From contig OZ023264.1 in NCBI GenBank assembly GCA_964006375.1, forward strand, positions 174,826,295-174,890,294: a stretch of 64,000 nucleotides of DNA, in the 5' to 3' direction. Positions 15,756 through 28,262 of the stretch are shown here, piece by piece. A program made the translations under genes and the position numbers. The notes beneath the pieces are model-generated. The model did not search any database. It was not told the origin of the DNA and worked only from the letters and a program-made list of their open reading frames with translations. Position 1 is the stretch's first letter. Every line of letters begins with the position of its first letter. The stretch is from Tillus elongatus. Lineage: Eukaryota > Arthropoda > Insecta > Coleoptera > Cleridae.

Positions 15756-16012
15756 AAATCCCACGTTTTAGGCACGTTTTAAAGATAACATAAATATACA
15801 GTTATTGCCGCCAAAGAAATCTATGTTAATTTAGCTGTCGTTGAACCTTCTCAAAACTATTACAGATGGACACTTTTTAGATAAAGTAGTAGAAACAGCG
15901 CAAAGATCTTGTCCGGCGATAAAAATACAATACACTGTGGAATTTGCCTAGTTTCCCATCTCAGTTTAATCTCTTTACCTAAGATCCGGTATATAAGTTG
16001 ATGTTAGTTTTT

Positions 16013-16959
<947 letters not shown>

Positions 16960-16984
16960 TTTTTAAGTATTTAGAATGTTTAAT

Positions 16985-17025
16985 CCTCTGATGACGCTAA
17001 CTTGGTTAGTGAAACTATCGCCAGT
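16985..17025 (+). ncRNA. Decayed hammerhead motif of a PLE
   Basis: CCT, CTGATGA, stem II GCTAAC/GTTAGT with a TTG loop, GAAA, then CTATCG and CC where the intact copy at 786-826 has CGATCG and TC. The cleavage dinucleotide and stem III are damaged, so it is probably inactive. Confidence 0.7.
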
Positions 17026-17067
17026 TCTTTTAAAATGTGTTGTGGTGATTTGGGTTCTCCAAGTGTA

Positions 17068-17070
<3 letters not shown>

Positions 17071-17156
<86 letters not shown>
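17071..17156. repeat. (TA)n microsatellite
   Basis: TA tract joining a PLE end on its left to a diverged T fragment on its right. Confidence 0.96.
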
Positions 17157-17158
<2 letters not shown>

Positions 17159-17350
17159 AACAGATAACTTAAAAAATACTTCACCAATCGAAACCAAATT
17201 TGGAAATTCCCCATCACTTTGTTAATAGCTTGGATAAGTTCGTTAGATAGTTTTAACACTCACATACTTTCAGAAAAAAATTCAAAAAACTGTTTAAAAA
17301 CGCAATACCTTTTGAATGACTAGAAGTATGAAACTTAAACTTTACGCGCA
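17157..17350 (+). repeat. Diverged T module fragment
   Basis: It contains CAGATAACTTAAAAAATA, GAAACCAAATTTGG and AGCTTGGATAAGTTCGTTAG, matching the 3' half of T with many substitutions. Confidence 0.65.
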
Positions 17351-17894
17351 CGTAGATATCAGATCAGTTGTCCTCTTTACTTAATTTAAACTTAATCGGT
17401 TTAGTAAATTTTGAGTTATAACCAAATAAAAAATAAATAATTTACTATATAACCTGAAATTACTTTTAAATGGGTGCCTATAGTGTTAGACAAGGTCAGA
17501 CAGATATATCAGGCTTACGCTGCTATTGGAAACAAATGCTCCAAATTAAAATTCAAACGAACAGGCTACATATGTGTTACAATAAAAAATCAGCGGGGTT
17601 ACCATTTGCCAAAAGTGTCATCTGAATTTTAATATAGTAGAAAAATATATAGTAATAAATAAAAATTTTAATGAAAGTGATTCAATTTGTTTAAAGGCAA
17701 TCTAGAACTACGTTTTATCATGTATAAATATTAAGCGTCCCATTTTTCAAGGTATCTAAAACCCATCGCCCTTTCCTAGTTAAATCTGACAACGCCAGTT
17801 AGCTATTTGTAATTGTCATTTGTTATTATGAAAATTGTCAGTGGGAGGAGTCCAATTCAAGGTTATCTTCTTCTTCTTTGTTTACATACTTCAT
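17351..17894. other. Unassigned sequence
   Basis: About 540 bp with no recognisable feature. Confidence 0.4.
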
Positions 17895-18150
17895 AAACAA
17901 ATAATAAGACTCAGCTAATACCTTCTAATCTTGCCTAGTTTTTGTTTGGCACTGGATTGTGTCACCTTAAGCCACCACACCATTGCCACGTATGTTAATG
18001 ATGGTCTGACCACCCTTGTGTACAGCCAGTGGGCCGTCCTAGGTCTTAGTCCCCACGCTTCTCCATATAGCCGCCTAGTGGCGGCCAGGATCATAACTGC
18101 CTTGCGCAGTATTTACTCAACGTGACCATTCCAGGATAGCTTGGAGTCCA
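17895..18150 (-). pseudogene. LINE reverse transcriptase 3' fragment (minus)
   Basis: The reverse complement matches 37322-37480 closely: GGCGGCTATATGG, TGGGGACTAAGACCTAG, GGCCCACTGGCTGTACA, AAACAAAAACTAGGCAA. In the other copy this encodes WGLRPSMAHWLYIRVVSPSL, the C-terminal RT region of a LINE with RNase H. Only about 250 bp remain. A 64-codon plus-strand frame here (17931-18125) is antisense to it. Confidence 0.75.
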
Positions 18151-18284
18151 GTACGACCCCAAAATATTTTACCTCTCTGGCCATTGGGATGTTTCTACCC
18201 GGTCAGGGTTAGTAGATCTTCTCTGCATATGTGGTATCACTAGTTTCTTTACTAAATCTTTCATGTTGAATCTTCCTTTGTCAA

Positions 18285-18530
18285 CCGACGTTGTGGCATT
18301 GTATTTGAGCAAATTGAATGTTTGCACGTTCCGCCCTTCGGAGGGGGCGTAAAGCCGTCGGTCATGTGTCCATGCGATGTTGAGCACGTTAAAGATCCCT
18401 ACCCTCCTTACAGAAAGGCAGGGGTTCGATAAAACTCCTAGGATAGTGAGGTGAAACTGCTCACTGGCGTCGATGATTGGTCATAGTCGCGTAAATAAGC
18501 CGACGTTAAATAAATAAAACACACACAAAC
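18285..18530 (+). mobile_element. SINE body fragment
   Basis: It shares GGGGGCGTAAAGCCGTCGGT, GTCCATGCGATGTTG, GCACGTTAAAGATCCCTACC, GGCAGGGGTTCG and CCGACGTTAAA with 23370-23640, and ends in a CA-rich tail. The tRNA-like head seen at 23281 is missing, so it is 5'-truncated. The 72-codon minus-strand frame at 18169-18387 is antisense and not a gene. Confidence 0.75.
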
Positions 18531-18935
18531 ACAATGAGGAAGTTGCATATAATTTATTTTTGATGAAAAACGTATTTAAAGTAGAGCAAAATACTCTAAA
18601 AATATATGTCTACAAGTAAACCTCCCGTAAAGTGAGCCACTAATTAGTAATTAATCATTGAAATATTGAATATAATTCACAACGACAGAGTGGGCAAAAA
18701 CGCTGATTGGTGAAGAGGTTTGTGACGTCAGGATCGGGTACAACTGCGTGATACGCGGTCATCGCCATTTAACCTTGTCTTGTTTTAGTTTGTGTTTGAA
18801 TCGAATTCTGAGCAGTTTTATCATAATTTTAAGTAGTTTTGGTGTTTAGAGTATAATATAGGTTCGAAGGTAGTAAGTTGTGTTCAGCCTAGTTTAGTGC
18901 GTGACTGTGTGATGGCTTCAGCAGGTTCAGAATCA
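18531..18935. other. Unassigned sequence with a CRE-like site
   Basis: No recognised gene. TGACGTCA-like sequence (TGTGACGTCAGG) at about 18730 and a GC-richer patch could be promoter-like, but nothing downstream is recognisable as a gene because an M module starts at 18936. Confidence 0.35.
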
Positions 18936-20335
18936 CAAAACTCTGGACGCAGCAAGTGCGTTATGGAAGTGAATTTTCATAAAAATATTTTTAATTACAA
19001 ATATATCGCTCTAATTCGAGCAGGCATCAATTTGGTTACCGGTATAACCTATATAGTAGGAACAGTGTATTATATTTTATCAAAATAATTATTTGAAAAT
19101 GTACAAAATTTTTCGGAAAATAAACTTTAAATGTTTCTGAGGAAACTGGTCTCCTAGCCAATGAACCTCAGGTTAATAGCAAATTGAGTTGAAATTTGAA
19201 ACATTTAATGAAAATTCGCAACCAAAACGCCCTTGCTGCGTTCATACAAAAATTTTCCGAAAATACAGTTAAATGTTGGTTTCCTAACCAACAAAACTTA
19301 CGTTAATAGCAAATGGGTTATTGAAATTTGGAGGATTTAATGAAAATTTGCTACCAAAACGCACTTACTGTGTCCAGGTTTTTTCTTACAAACATGCATC
19401 ATACTTTGATAATATATGCCAAAATTCAGTAACGAATTGGTTCTACGAAAATTAGCTAAAAATTATAGACCGTTAAACCATAAACTTCACTAAACCTACA
19501 GCGAAAGCATCAACTTAACTAAACCGACAGCCAAAACATCAGAGAAAGGGTCTATTTGAAATGTTTTTCTGGGAACATTTTAATAAAATGAAGGACAATG
19601 ACGATTGAAACTAAGACTTCAGGCTTTGTAAAACATTATTCTTGAGACATTTTCCTTCCATAGGTCATATTAGTGTCAGGTTCATTGCCTAAATATTACC
19701 AATTTTGACGTTTAAAATCGCGATTTTGACGTTTTGAGGAAAACCCAAATTTATTTTTCTTTGAATGCCTGTAACTTTTTTGTCCTTTAACCTACGGAGC
19801 TAAATTTTGGTAGGTGACTTGCCTATAATAATATAAACCCGCGTATGAAATTTGGTTGCCCTTACTTTGTTAATTTTGGAGATAATTTTTTTTCCAAAGA
19901 AAACATAAAATTTTCCGGGAAAACCTCGGCGGATTTTCCTGGCTAACGAACTTGTTCAAGCCACTTGCAAAAGAAAGGTACTCACCAATTTTGACGTTTA
20001 AAATCGCGATTTTGACGTCTTGAGGAAAACCCAAATTTATTGTCCTTTAAATGCCTGTAACTTTTTTGTCCTTTAACTACAGAGCTGAATTTCCGTAGGT
20101 ATTTTACCCATAATGATATAAACCTGCGTGTAAAATTTGGTTGCCCTTACTTTGTTAATTCCGGAGAAATATTTTTTTTCGATTTTTTTCGAAAGAAAAC
20201 ACAAAATTTTCCGGGAAAACCTCGTCGGATTTTCCTGGATAACGAACTTATCCAAGCCACTTGTGAAAGGAAGGTAGTCACCAAGTTTTATCAAAATCTG
20301 TTTATTATTTTTTTAGTTATAAGTGTGACACATAA

Positions 20336-20425
<90 letters not shown>

Positions 20426-20565
20426 ATATAAAGTCTGAAACCGACCTCGGATTTGGGTTCTAGTGATCCTAATTAGCGCTCATTTGAAGAAATTTTTTCA
20501 AAATTCGAAAGTTGGGATCTCCTCATTAGTGATTTTTTTTTAAAGAAAATTCACTAATACGAGAA
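18936..20565 (-). repeat. T-C-M composite repeat, copy f (minus, partly duplicated)
   Basis: M module 18936-19245, a second partial M 19250-19385, a short C remnant, then T on the minus strand 19440-20565 with (TA)n at 20338-20421 and the hairpin arm near 20430-20565. A segment with AATTTTGACGTTTAAAATCG occurs twice (about 19690 and 19985), a tandem duplication of roughly 300 bp. Confidence 0.8.
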
Positions 20566-20581
20566 TGCGTAGGTCATAACA

Positions 20582-20735
20582 ATGCCTGGACATAAATATT
20601 ATAAGTGCTGTATAGTGCCCAAATGTACTTTCACAACAATAACTACCCCCCAACAAATTATTCTTTGATGTACCTAAGGATGAGAAAATCAGGAAGAAAT
20701 GGTGTATATTTTTCTTGTATATTATTTGAATGGAG
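20582..20735 (+). pseudogene. THAP zinc-finger domain, N-terminal fragment
   Basis: The start codon at 20582 gives MPGHKYYKCCIVPKC, with the C-x(2-4)-C opening of a THAP domain. After a frameshift near 20665 the next frame reads FFDVPKDEKIRKKWC, matching the FF-VPKD-RKKW signature that follows in THAP proteins. THAP domains bind DNA and occur in host factors and in P-element-like and other transposases. The rest of the protein is not visible. A GTATAT after the Trp-Cys could be a splice donor, but this is speculative. It is likely a transposon or retro-copied remnant. Confidence 0.6.
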
Positions 20736-21583
20736 AACTTTTTAAGGTTATGGTTTTATTTACATTATATTTTATAAGAAATTACTACATAAAATCCAAC
20801 AAAGATATATACAGGATAAAATAAGGTTCGTATCAGACACATACCTCCCAGCTTTTACTCCTTTTAGCTCAGCACCCATGAAATTCGGGTTGTTTCCTAA
20901 AAACGCAAACATTGCTAGTACATAAATTTTTGGTAAATTATCAGATTGTTCTTAGACAAATCCAACTTCTGTAGCCATACTATAGGAGTGTACAGTTTTT
21001 AAAATAATTTATACGAGTATATATAGATATTAGCAATAATATAGGTTGATAACAATAACTATCCGGCACACGTAAGTCGCATAAACACTAATGGTGAGAT
21101 CAGGATCTCTATGTGAGTAAGCGAGACTCGTTTGGCCGATACCGGATCGTGACGTCACAGTAGACCGTCTTTGTTTAGAGCTGCGTTTTGGCGCGGCGAC
21201 AATTATTTTGATTTTCTATTTTTTTTACAGGTAAACTATTAGTTAAAAATTTAAATTAGATATGGCAATTGATTTTATACAATGTGGGGAATTGAATAAG
21301 AGGAGGATAAAAAAATGTGCAACTTTCTCATTGATTAAAATAATTTTAATTAAACGCATCGTAATTGCAGCACATCTCTCGTTGCTTACAACGTAGACAA
21401 TATTTTTTATCAAAGTTATGGTAAGCCAGCTGTCTCGATCCCGTATATCATTTCCATTTATGTTATAAATTAAATAACCCCCAGCCTTTAGGTAACAAGA
21501 GTTTATTCGTCCCCACACCTCTAAACAATGTGTGTGATACGGGAGACGCATGTAATCAATTTCCAAGGTACACCTTACACAAA

Positions 21584-21618
<35 letters not shown>

Positions 21619-21990
21619 CACGCACAGGCGTGAGTAAAGTAACTAAACGTGATTCCATACAAAGATACATCCTGGGGGTGAGTGCGTAATACAGGCACGA
21701 TTTATCTTTCTCTCTCCACTTGCCGTATCACACAATATCTCTCCCGGTTGATTGTCAACATGTATTAATTGTGGTTATGTATTATATACGTAACTCCTCA
21801 ATCTCTCACCCTGTGTAAGTAATACGTATTTACACTTTGATGACTATGAAAACCAACAGCTGCTGCTATGATATGTCACGTCTTAGATCGTTATAAGGAT
21901 TAGTAGAGTGAATTATGCAAGTTGTGTAGACATGTAAAAATCTCTTGTACTAAAGAGTCAAATGCTGTGTTCGTTAACCTTACACAAGTC
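20736..21990. other. Unassigned sequence with (CA)n
   Basis: No recognised gene. It contains a (CA)n tract at about 21587-21616 and a CRE-like TGACGTCA at about 21152. A 151-codon minus-strand frame (21243-21698) runs through the CA tract and has no recognisable domain. Confidence 0.45.
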
Positions 21991-21991
21991 T

Positions 21992-22395
21992 ACATGCAGC
22001 AAGTGCGTTATGGAAGTGAATTTTCATAAAAATGTTGATAATAGAAAATATGTCTCTTTAATGCAGGCATCAATTTGGTTACCGGTATAACACATACGGT
22101 AGAAAGAATGTACCATGATTTATCAAGATATCTTATTGTTTGAAAACATACAGAAATTCTTGGAAAATAAACTTAAAATATTTCCGAGAAAACTGGTTTC
22201 CCAGGCAACAAACCTTAGGGGTAATAGCAAATTGAGTTATTAAAATTTGAAGCACTTAATGAAAATTCCCTACCAAAATGCACTTACTGCGTCTTGATTT
22301 TTTCTTACAAACATGCATCATATTTCGATCAAAAATGCAAAGATGCAATACTATAAGGATATTCAAAAAAAAATTGTAGGTATCACCAACGACTC
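21992..22395 (-). repeat. M module with C remnant
   Basis: M module 21992-22303 (GCAGCAAGTGCGTTATGG to CACTTACTGCGTC), followed by part of C (AACATGCATCATATTTCGAT, TATCACCAACGACT). It breaks off at 22395 where unrelated GC-richer sequence begins. Confidence 0.8.
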
Positions 22396-23280
22396 GTCAC
22401 CAGGCTCTCAACATGAAACGGTGCTTTTCTCACACTGTCCAAAATGCATATGCCTACCGCCAGGTGGTCCGATATAACAAAACATATGCCCCACTTCAGT
22501 CGTTTTCCGCTTTCCGTCGTGATGTCATGCCGCTGATTGCTGGGCCTATCCCTCTAAGTTTAAGGTTGGACGCCTTGATCACAAGACAACTTGGGGTGGC
22601 CCCGTTGTTCTCAGGTTTTGGTTTTTCTCACTTCTCTTCACTCCGGCAGGATGTTTCTGCCTCTAGCCCTTCAGGCTGTTTAGCTGTTCCCTTGAGTCCA
22701 GCATGAAATAGTACTTTCACACTATTTTTAAAAGCATCTGTATATTGGCAGGTATTCAGATATAACAATACATCTGCCAAATATATTTTCCATAAATAAG
22801 AAAAACTTTTCGCAGTTGGTCTCCCCAGTCAATGGTTCATAAACTCTCATAAAACAATGGTCTGAAAATCATTTACCTGCGTTGATTTGATTCTATGCCC
22901 TTCCGACACAAAGTTCTCAGTCTGTTGTCTCTTAGTTGACACTCCTGTCTCATATGTGATGACAGTAGTCAGCTGTCAATCAACAGGTTTACATGAACCA
23001 CATTTTTTATTGCTGTGTGTGTTTTTATATGATTACTAAGACTACACATTGCTGTGTTTTAATGAATGATCATTTTTTAAACAGTTTTCCAAACACTGCT
23101 TTCCTTTTTGACTTAAACAGCATACAAGAAAATCTACCGCTATCTAGATATCTAAATTAATAACTATCTTTAGCTGCCACATAAAATTTTGCACCGGAGC
23201 TTTGAAGAATATGAGCTTTTAGTAAAAATTATTTCCCAAAAAGAGTAAGTATCATTTTTAATTAACCTTCTTAATTAAGA
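22396..23280. other. Unassigned sequence with a 97-codon frame
   Basis: The sequence from 22396 to 22706 is noticeably richer in G+C than its surroundings and contains a 97-codon plus-strand frame (22413-22706). I recognise no domain. It interrupts a C module, so it may be an inserted element. The rest to 23280 holds nothing I recognise. Confidence 0.4.
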
Positions 23281-23638
23281 AACTCGGTGGTTCAGGGGTA
23301 AGAACGTGTGCCTCTGAACCGAAGGGTACTGGGTTCGATCCCAGGGTACTCCTGTCATTTTTTCAGTACAAACTGTAAAATTAACATCAACCGAGGTTCT
23401 GGCATTGTATTTGAGCAAGTTGAATGTCTGCACTTTCCGCTCTTCTGAGGGGGCGTAAAGCCGTCGGTTCCGTGTCCATGCAATGTTGGGCACGTTAAAG
23501 ATCCCTACCCTCCTTACAGAAAGGCAGGGGTTCGGCAAAATTTCCAGGATAGTGAAGTGAAACTGCTCCCTGGCGTCAGTGATTGGCCATAGTCGCGGAA
23601 ATAGGCCGACGTTAAAGGAACAGAAACACACACACACA
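23281..23638 (+). mobile_element. tRNA-derived SINE
   Basis: The head contains pol III internal promoter-like boxes: box A-like TGGTTCAGGGGT (23288-23299) and a perfect B box GGTTCGATCCC (23332-23342). The body (from about 23375) is shared with 18285-18530, 25755-25852 and 28150-28262, and the tail is (CA)n. This is the only copy with its tRNA-like head. The 120-codon minus-strand frame here is antisense and spurious. Confidence 0.75.
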
Positions 23639-23904
23639 ATTTATTAATTACAACATTATAATCTTTTACCACCTAATTTGATTTAGATTACCACAAAAAG
23701 CTCACTTGCAAAAACCTTAGCTTAAAATTCCACAATTCTGACGATAAATTCTTAAAAATTCTTAAGATTATTAATTCTATGAGAAGTAGCTGACTTTCTC
23801 TGCATTGATTGGGATTATAAACTACTCTAACGACGGATCGCGCTTTGAAAATTGGCATACATTCCCTATAACTTCTTTGATATTTGTGAAAATATTACGA
23901 CTAT

Positions 23905-24330
<426 letters not shown>

Positions 24331-24354
24331 GGTGGAAAATCGGAGAAAACTGTT

Positions 24355-24817
24355 TGAAAACGCTATATTCTTGTAAGTATCAGAGTAACTGTAATGAAAC
24401 TTTACATGTGGCTAGAAATGGTGCAAATAAACTCATGTGATGAATTTTAAGTAATTTGGTACACAATATTTAGAGTTTTTTTTTCACTTAAAAATAAAAT
24501 CCCAAAGACATGCGTTGAAACGACTTAGTGGTTAAAGTCCAATGCCTGACAGACAGAGTAGTTAACTATCATGCGTAGATTAATTCATACAACAAGTATA
24601 AACCATACATTAATGGTAGCTAAACCAAATACATACAAGGCATTAAACATACTACCCGAACCAAGAATCGTGATATTTCGGCCGCAATTATGCCAGAGGA
24701 CTAAAATTCAAAATACGCCAAGTGATTGTTATTTAACTGGGGATACAATTATTAACAGACACTATATTTGTAGATTTATGAACGGCCTCAAATACAGTTT
24801 TATCACAGCGTTGATAT
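24355..24817 (+). repeat. Dispersed repeat, copy 2 (paired with 225-703)
   Basis: Same orientation and about the same length as 225-703, sharing GAATTTTAA, TTGGTACACAATATTTAGAG, AACGACTTAGTG, CCAATGCCTGACAGACAGA and AAGTGATTGTTATTTAACT. It directly follows the T2 module, which suggests that it belongs to the same element. Confidence 0.75.
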
Positions 24818-25074
24818 AATATGCTGTAGCATTAAATAGTATAAATGTAAACAAAATCAAGCCAAGTCTCTATATAAATTATTATAAAATAGTTTTCTTC
24901 ATCTTTAAGCTTAAACATAAGACGTCATATAAGACCGAAACAGTCGTGAGGTGTTTTTCAACGGTAATTCTACTAATTCTGTAATTAAGTGTTACGTATA
25001 CTTTAAATATAATATCCCGGGCATGAAGTCGATCTAAAGTATGACGCAAATAGAATGTTAGCTGACGTGTGCCT

Positions 25075-25145
25075 AGATGGCGGAGGGGGCATCGCCCTTG
25101 CCTCCTAAGCAGAGGGTTACGCGATCGAATCCAGCTCGATGAATG
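25075..25145 (+). repeat. tRNA-like sequence (probable SINE head)
   Basis: Box A-like TGGCGGAGGGGGC (25078-25090), an anticodon-loop-like CTCCTAA within TTGC/GCAG, and a B box-like CGATCGAATCC (25122-25132). Stems are imperfect, so it is more likely a tRNA pseudogene or SINE head than a functional tRNA. Confidence 0.5.
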
Positions 25146-25249
25146 TATATTTTTTACTGTTTTATTTTGACATTTGAAGAAATAATATTGCACAGATTTC
25201 ATACGTTTTGAACAAGATACCATTTTTGTTTAAAACGCCTAAATAATTT

Positions 25250-25745
25250 TGTCACCTTTGAGTCTGAAATTATAATTTTGTTATTCTTGATATTGAGTAA
25301 ACCGATTTGATTAGGTTGACTAAAACAAAAGCATACTAGCGATTGATAAGGAAAATAACTACTACGTTTATAATTTGGCAGATATTTTACTTTTCTAAAT
25401 ATGAATTAAGTTCCTTCTGGAAATCTTTAATGAAATTCGTAATACAAGTTTATTTTAAAGAGACTTACACTATCTACAGATATAACAAAATTTAGTTATT
25501 CAGCTTAATAGAAAATTGAGTTTTGGGCATTTTTCTCAAAAGGAGTTAGGACGCAAGATTTTGTTGATAATAGAGAGAAAACGGTGGGAACACTTTTAAA
25601 AGAATTCTTTAATGCTAGGTCCTCTAAAATAGATCTTCGAGGTCTTTGTGAGTTTAAAGTTTTAACTTTACTAATATGCCGTATAATAAGAGTGTTCAAT
25701 TCTCATGAAAACTCACTAAGATAACGCACTTGCTGCGTCCCGAAA
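25250..25745. repeat. M2 repeat (longer relative of M), right part
   Basis: Shares TTGATTAGGTTGACTAAAAC, AATTTGGCAG and the terminal ATAACGCACTTGCTGCGTCC with the M2 copies at 42960-43370 and 44059-44633. Same outer ends as M but a different, longer interior. The left terminus is missing. Confidence 0.7.
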
Positions 25746-25754
25746 TTTTTTCCC

Positions 25755-25852
25755 TTTTTTCACGTCAGTCCATTTCTGCGACTATAGCCAATCACCGAGT
25801 CCAGGGAGCAGTGCCGCCTCACCATCCTGGAAATTTTGCCGAATCCCTGCCT
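25755..25852 (-). mobile_element. SINE body fragment (minus)
   Basis: The reverse complement matches the 3' part of the SINE at 23510-23610 (CCTGGAAATTTTGCCGAA, AGCCAATCAC, CAGGGAGCAGT). Confidence 0.7.
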
Positions 25853-25919
25853 TTATATAAGAGTTTTCTTTTATATCGGAGGCCTGTGGCTGGCGCTACC
25901 GCGATGTGACACCAGCCGG

Positions 25920-26835
25920 CACTGTGGTGATTCCCCTTGCCTCCAGGTTCGGACTACCCACTAAACCCCCCTTTGACACCTAGAGACGTTACTAAAACCA
26001 CTCGCTGGCATTACTCCACCACGTCCTTAACTCTTGTTGTTCTCAAAACTTCTACATCCTGTCTTCATCCTCCTTTGACTTCATTATTTCTACGATCCAT
26101 GTCTCCACAGTATGCCACCCCCTTTCACTTCCCAGCATATGCTCCGCCACATTATCTCCTGTTAAATCTCTGCCAATCTCTTTATATATTTGTTCTCTTA
26201 TTTGCAACCATATTGCGCACTCAAAGGCCATGTGTCCTGGCACAATATCTACAGTCCTCTTTGTCGACTATACTAAGGTAAGACCTGAAACGTCCATGAC
26301 CTGTCAGAAATTGGGTAAAATAATAACCCACATCCCAATGCTGTCTCGATATCCATGTCTGTATGTGTGAAATGAGCCTCTTTGTCTACTGGGATGTTGA
26401 AATTTTCTCTTCCCATTCTCGCTGCCCCTCCAGCATTATTTCGGTTCTTGCCTTATTTTTTTCTTCTCTTCTATTTCCGTGTCTTTCATAAGTTACCTCT
26501 CTTTCCAAGTGTATAGGGATCGGTACTGTAATCACCTGTATTGGCAGTATCCTATATCCTATTCTAATCGCTACCTTCATCTGTGTCCCCTCAGCCTTTT
26601 TTCTACATCTTGTTTTTGACAACACGGCCTTCCATGCTGGTGCGCCATACAGTATGATTGAATTTACACTCAGCACTCTCCTTCTCCCTGGTTTTGGTCT
26701 ACCGATATTTGGCATCAGACGCCCTAGATTGGCAACCATCATATCTGCTTTTGCCACTACTTTTTCTCTGTGCACAGCCATGTTCATGCTATGTCGTACT
26801 TGTATGCCGAGGTATTTCAGACAAATTTTTAAAAT
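25920..26835 (-). pseudogene. R1-like LINE ORF2 C-terminus, broken (minus)
   Basis: The minus strand from 26787 reads VVAKADMMVANLGRLMPNI, GRPKPGRRRVLSVNSIILYG, APAWKAV (the post-RT block of R1-clade LINEs), then LEREVTYERHG and a W-rich stretch. After frameshifts, 26243-26052 gives MAFECAIWLQIREQIY and an acidic tail, and between them lie remnants of the QFLTGHG block. These are hallmarks of R1-type ORF2 downstream of the polymerase. Several frameshifts and stops. The 5' RT part is absent, and PLE sequence abuts at about 26836. Confidence 0.75.
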
Positions 26836-26858
26836 TACTTTTCGTCTAAAAAAAATAT

Positions 26859-27227
26859 TTGTTGGGTAATACGAAAGACAAAGACAAAGACAAAATAACT
26901 GAAATGTCCGGTATTTATGAGATTAGTTGCAAAGATTGTGATCTTAAATACGTGGGTCAAACTAGGAGAAACATAGCCACCAGATTTCGTGAACATCTCG
27001 CACAGTTACGACATGGTACGGTGGACAAATCATGTGTGGCACAACATATATGGGATAATAATCACCCCATTGACAAAGAAAATTTGAAACTTGTCAAAAA
27101 CATTAGACATCAAACTATGCTTGATTCATTAGAAAGTATTTTTATATTAAGGTCTATTAAGAACAAAACTTCATTCAATCGTGCGGCACCTTTAATTTCT
27201 AGTCCTTTATTTTCACTTTGCATTTGA
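26859..27227 (+). pseudogene. PLE GIY-YIG endonuclease domain, open fragment
   Basis: 122 codons open to a stop: LGNTKDKDKDKI, GIYEISCKDC, LKYVGQTRRNIATRFREHL, VAQHIWDNNH, LKLVKNIRHQ, LESIFILRSI. GIY and YVG (the YIG equivalent), separated by about 10 residues, and the Arg of RFREHL are the nuclease signature. The sequence is clearly diverged from the 15.4-kb copy, so it represents another PLE lineage. It is open but lacks the reverse transcriptase it should be fused to. Confidence 0.85.
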
Positions 27228-27815
27228 CCGCTTAAACACTCCGAATTTGTCTGTACAATAATAAATTATGTCAATAACTCGGCCGGTTTATACATATACT
27301 AATCTATACGTTTGTCTCGACTTAAAGATCTGTTTGTTTTGTTTGTATCTATGAATTTAATATAGATACTATCACCAAGAATTAGCATCAATATAAATAC
27401 AGTTTGTATGTAGTATTTTAGTTGAATTATTTATCTTTTGTTAGAGTGTTGACATGTTGAGCCAAACAGCCGGTATTAGTTTTTCTATTTAAAAAAATAT
27501 GAGCGGAGTTGATGTTGTTTTTCTAGCCAGATGATTGTCGGCGTGTTCCAATATCCACATAGTAAATTTATAGATCCAAAGGGAACGTGCAGATTCTTTA
27601 AATACCTCGGTTCCTTTTAAGCTATTATCCGTATATTAGATAAGGACTCATAAATATGTCGACCAGAAGATTAAAAAGCAGGTCTTCGACCTAGCAGTTT
27701 CACCACACAATAAACAAACGATCGTTCCTGGACGACAATTTTACTTCGAACTAGTTCGTTTACCTTAACGCGATATAAATACATGTAGCTAGTTGTTTAA
27801 GTTAGAATTTATCTT

Positions 27816-27856
27816 CCTCTGAAGATGTTGACTTTATCAACGAAACGACCGTAAGG
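27816..27856 (+). ncRNA. Hammerhead ribozyme motif of PLE copy 2
   Basis: CCT, CTGAAGA (the variable N7 position is A), stem II GTTGA/TCAAC with a CTTTA loop, GAAA, stem III CGACCG, cleavage dinucleotide TA, AGG pairing with CCT. The stems differ in sequence from 786-826 but pair equally well, which supports a conserved RNA structure. Confidence 0.8.
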
Positions 27857-27944
27857 TCTATTAAATAAGTGTTGTGGTGATTTGGGTTTTCTCAAAGTGT
27901 ACTTATTAGTGCTCATCACAGGTTCCAGTTTTCACATAATGCAT

Positions 27945-28135
27945 TCCCCACCGTGACAGTTACTGTTCTCGGTGTTCTTCGTCCCACTGGCACTATACTT
28001 TTAATTTTGTGAGGCGCGAGTTGTAGACCACTTTTTGCCATTAAATTTTCCACCGTTGTCACTGACCAGTTGATATTATCTTCTATGTCCGCCTTATTTC
28101 CTCTGCTTACAACCAGCAGAAGAGTAAGAGGGTAG
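27945..28135 (-). pseudogene. R1-like LINE fragment (minus)
   Basis: The minus strand translates without a stop as VVSRGNKADIEDNIN, TTVENLMAKSGLQLAPHKIK, RRTPRTVTVTVGN. This is the region just after the RT catalytic box in R1-type LINEs (GL-LA-KTE block, here HKIK). About 190 bp, truncated at both ends. Confidence 0.6.
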
Positions 28136-28149
28136 CAATATTTAATATG

Positions 28150-28262
28150 CCCAAGCTTGCATGGTACGCAGGACCGACGGATTTACGCCCCCTCCTAAGT
28201 GTGGAACTTGCCGACTTTCAACTTCCCCAAATACAATAACACAACCACGGTTGATGTTAATT
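28150..28262 (-). mobile_element. SINE body fragment (minus)
   Basis: The reverse complement matches 23379-23490 (AAATTAACATCAACCG, TTGTATTTG, AGGGGGCGTAAA, CCGTCGGT). Confidence 0.7.

Larger units (their letters stand above)
26836..27935 (+). mobile_element. Penelope-like element, 3' part (copy 2)
   Basis: GIY-YIG coding end (26859-27227) followed by about 700 bp of 3'/pseudo-LTR sequence, a TATAAATA box (about 27774) and a hammerhead motif, ending in GTGCTCATCACAGGTTCCA, as in the PLE ends at 697 and 30715. RT is missing. Confidence 0.85.

Noticed and set aside
21243..21698. 151-codon minus-strand open frame
   Set aside because: It crosses a (CA)n tract and has no recognisable domain or supporting signal. 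Could be chance.
23275..23637. 120-codon minus-strand frame and its relative at 18169-18387
   Set aside because: Both are antisense to a SINE body. Their similarity to each other comes from the repeat, not from a protein family.
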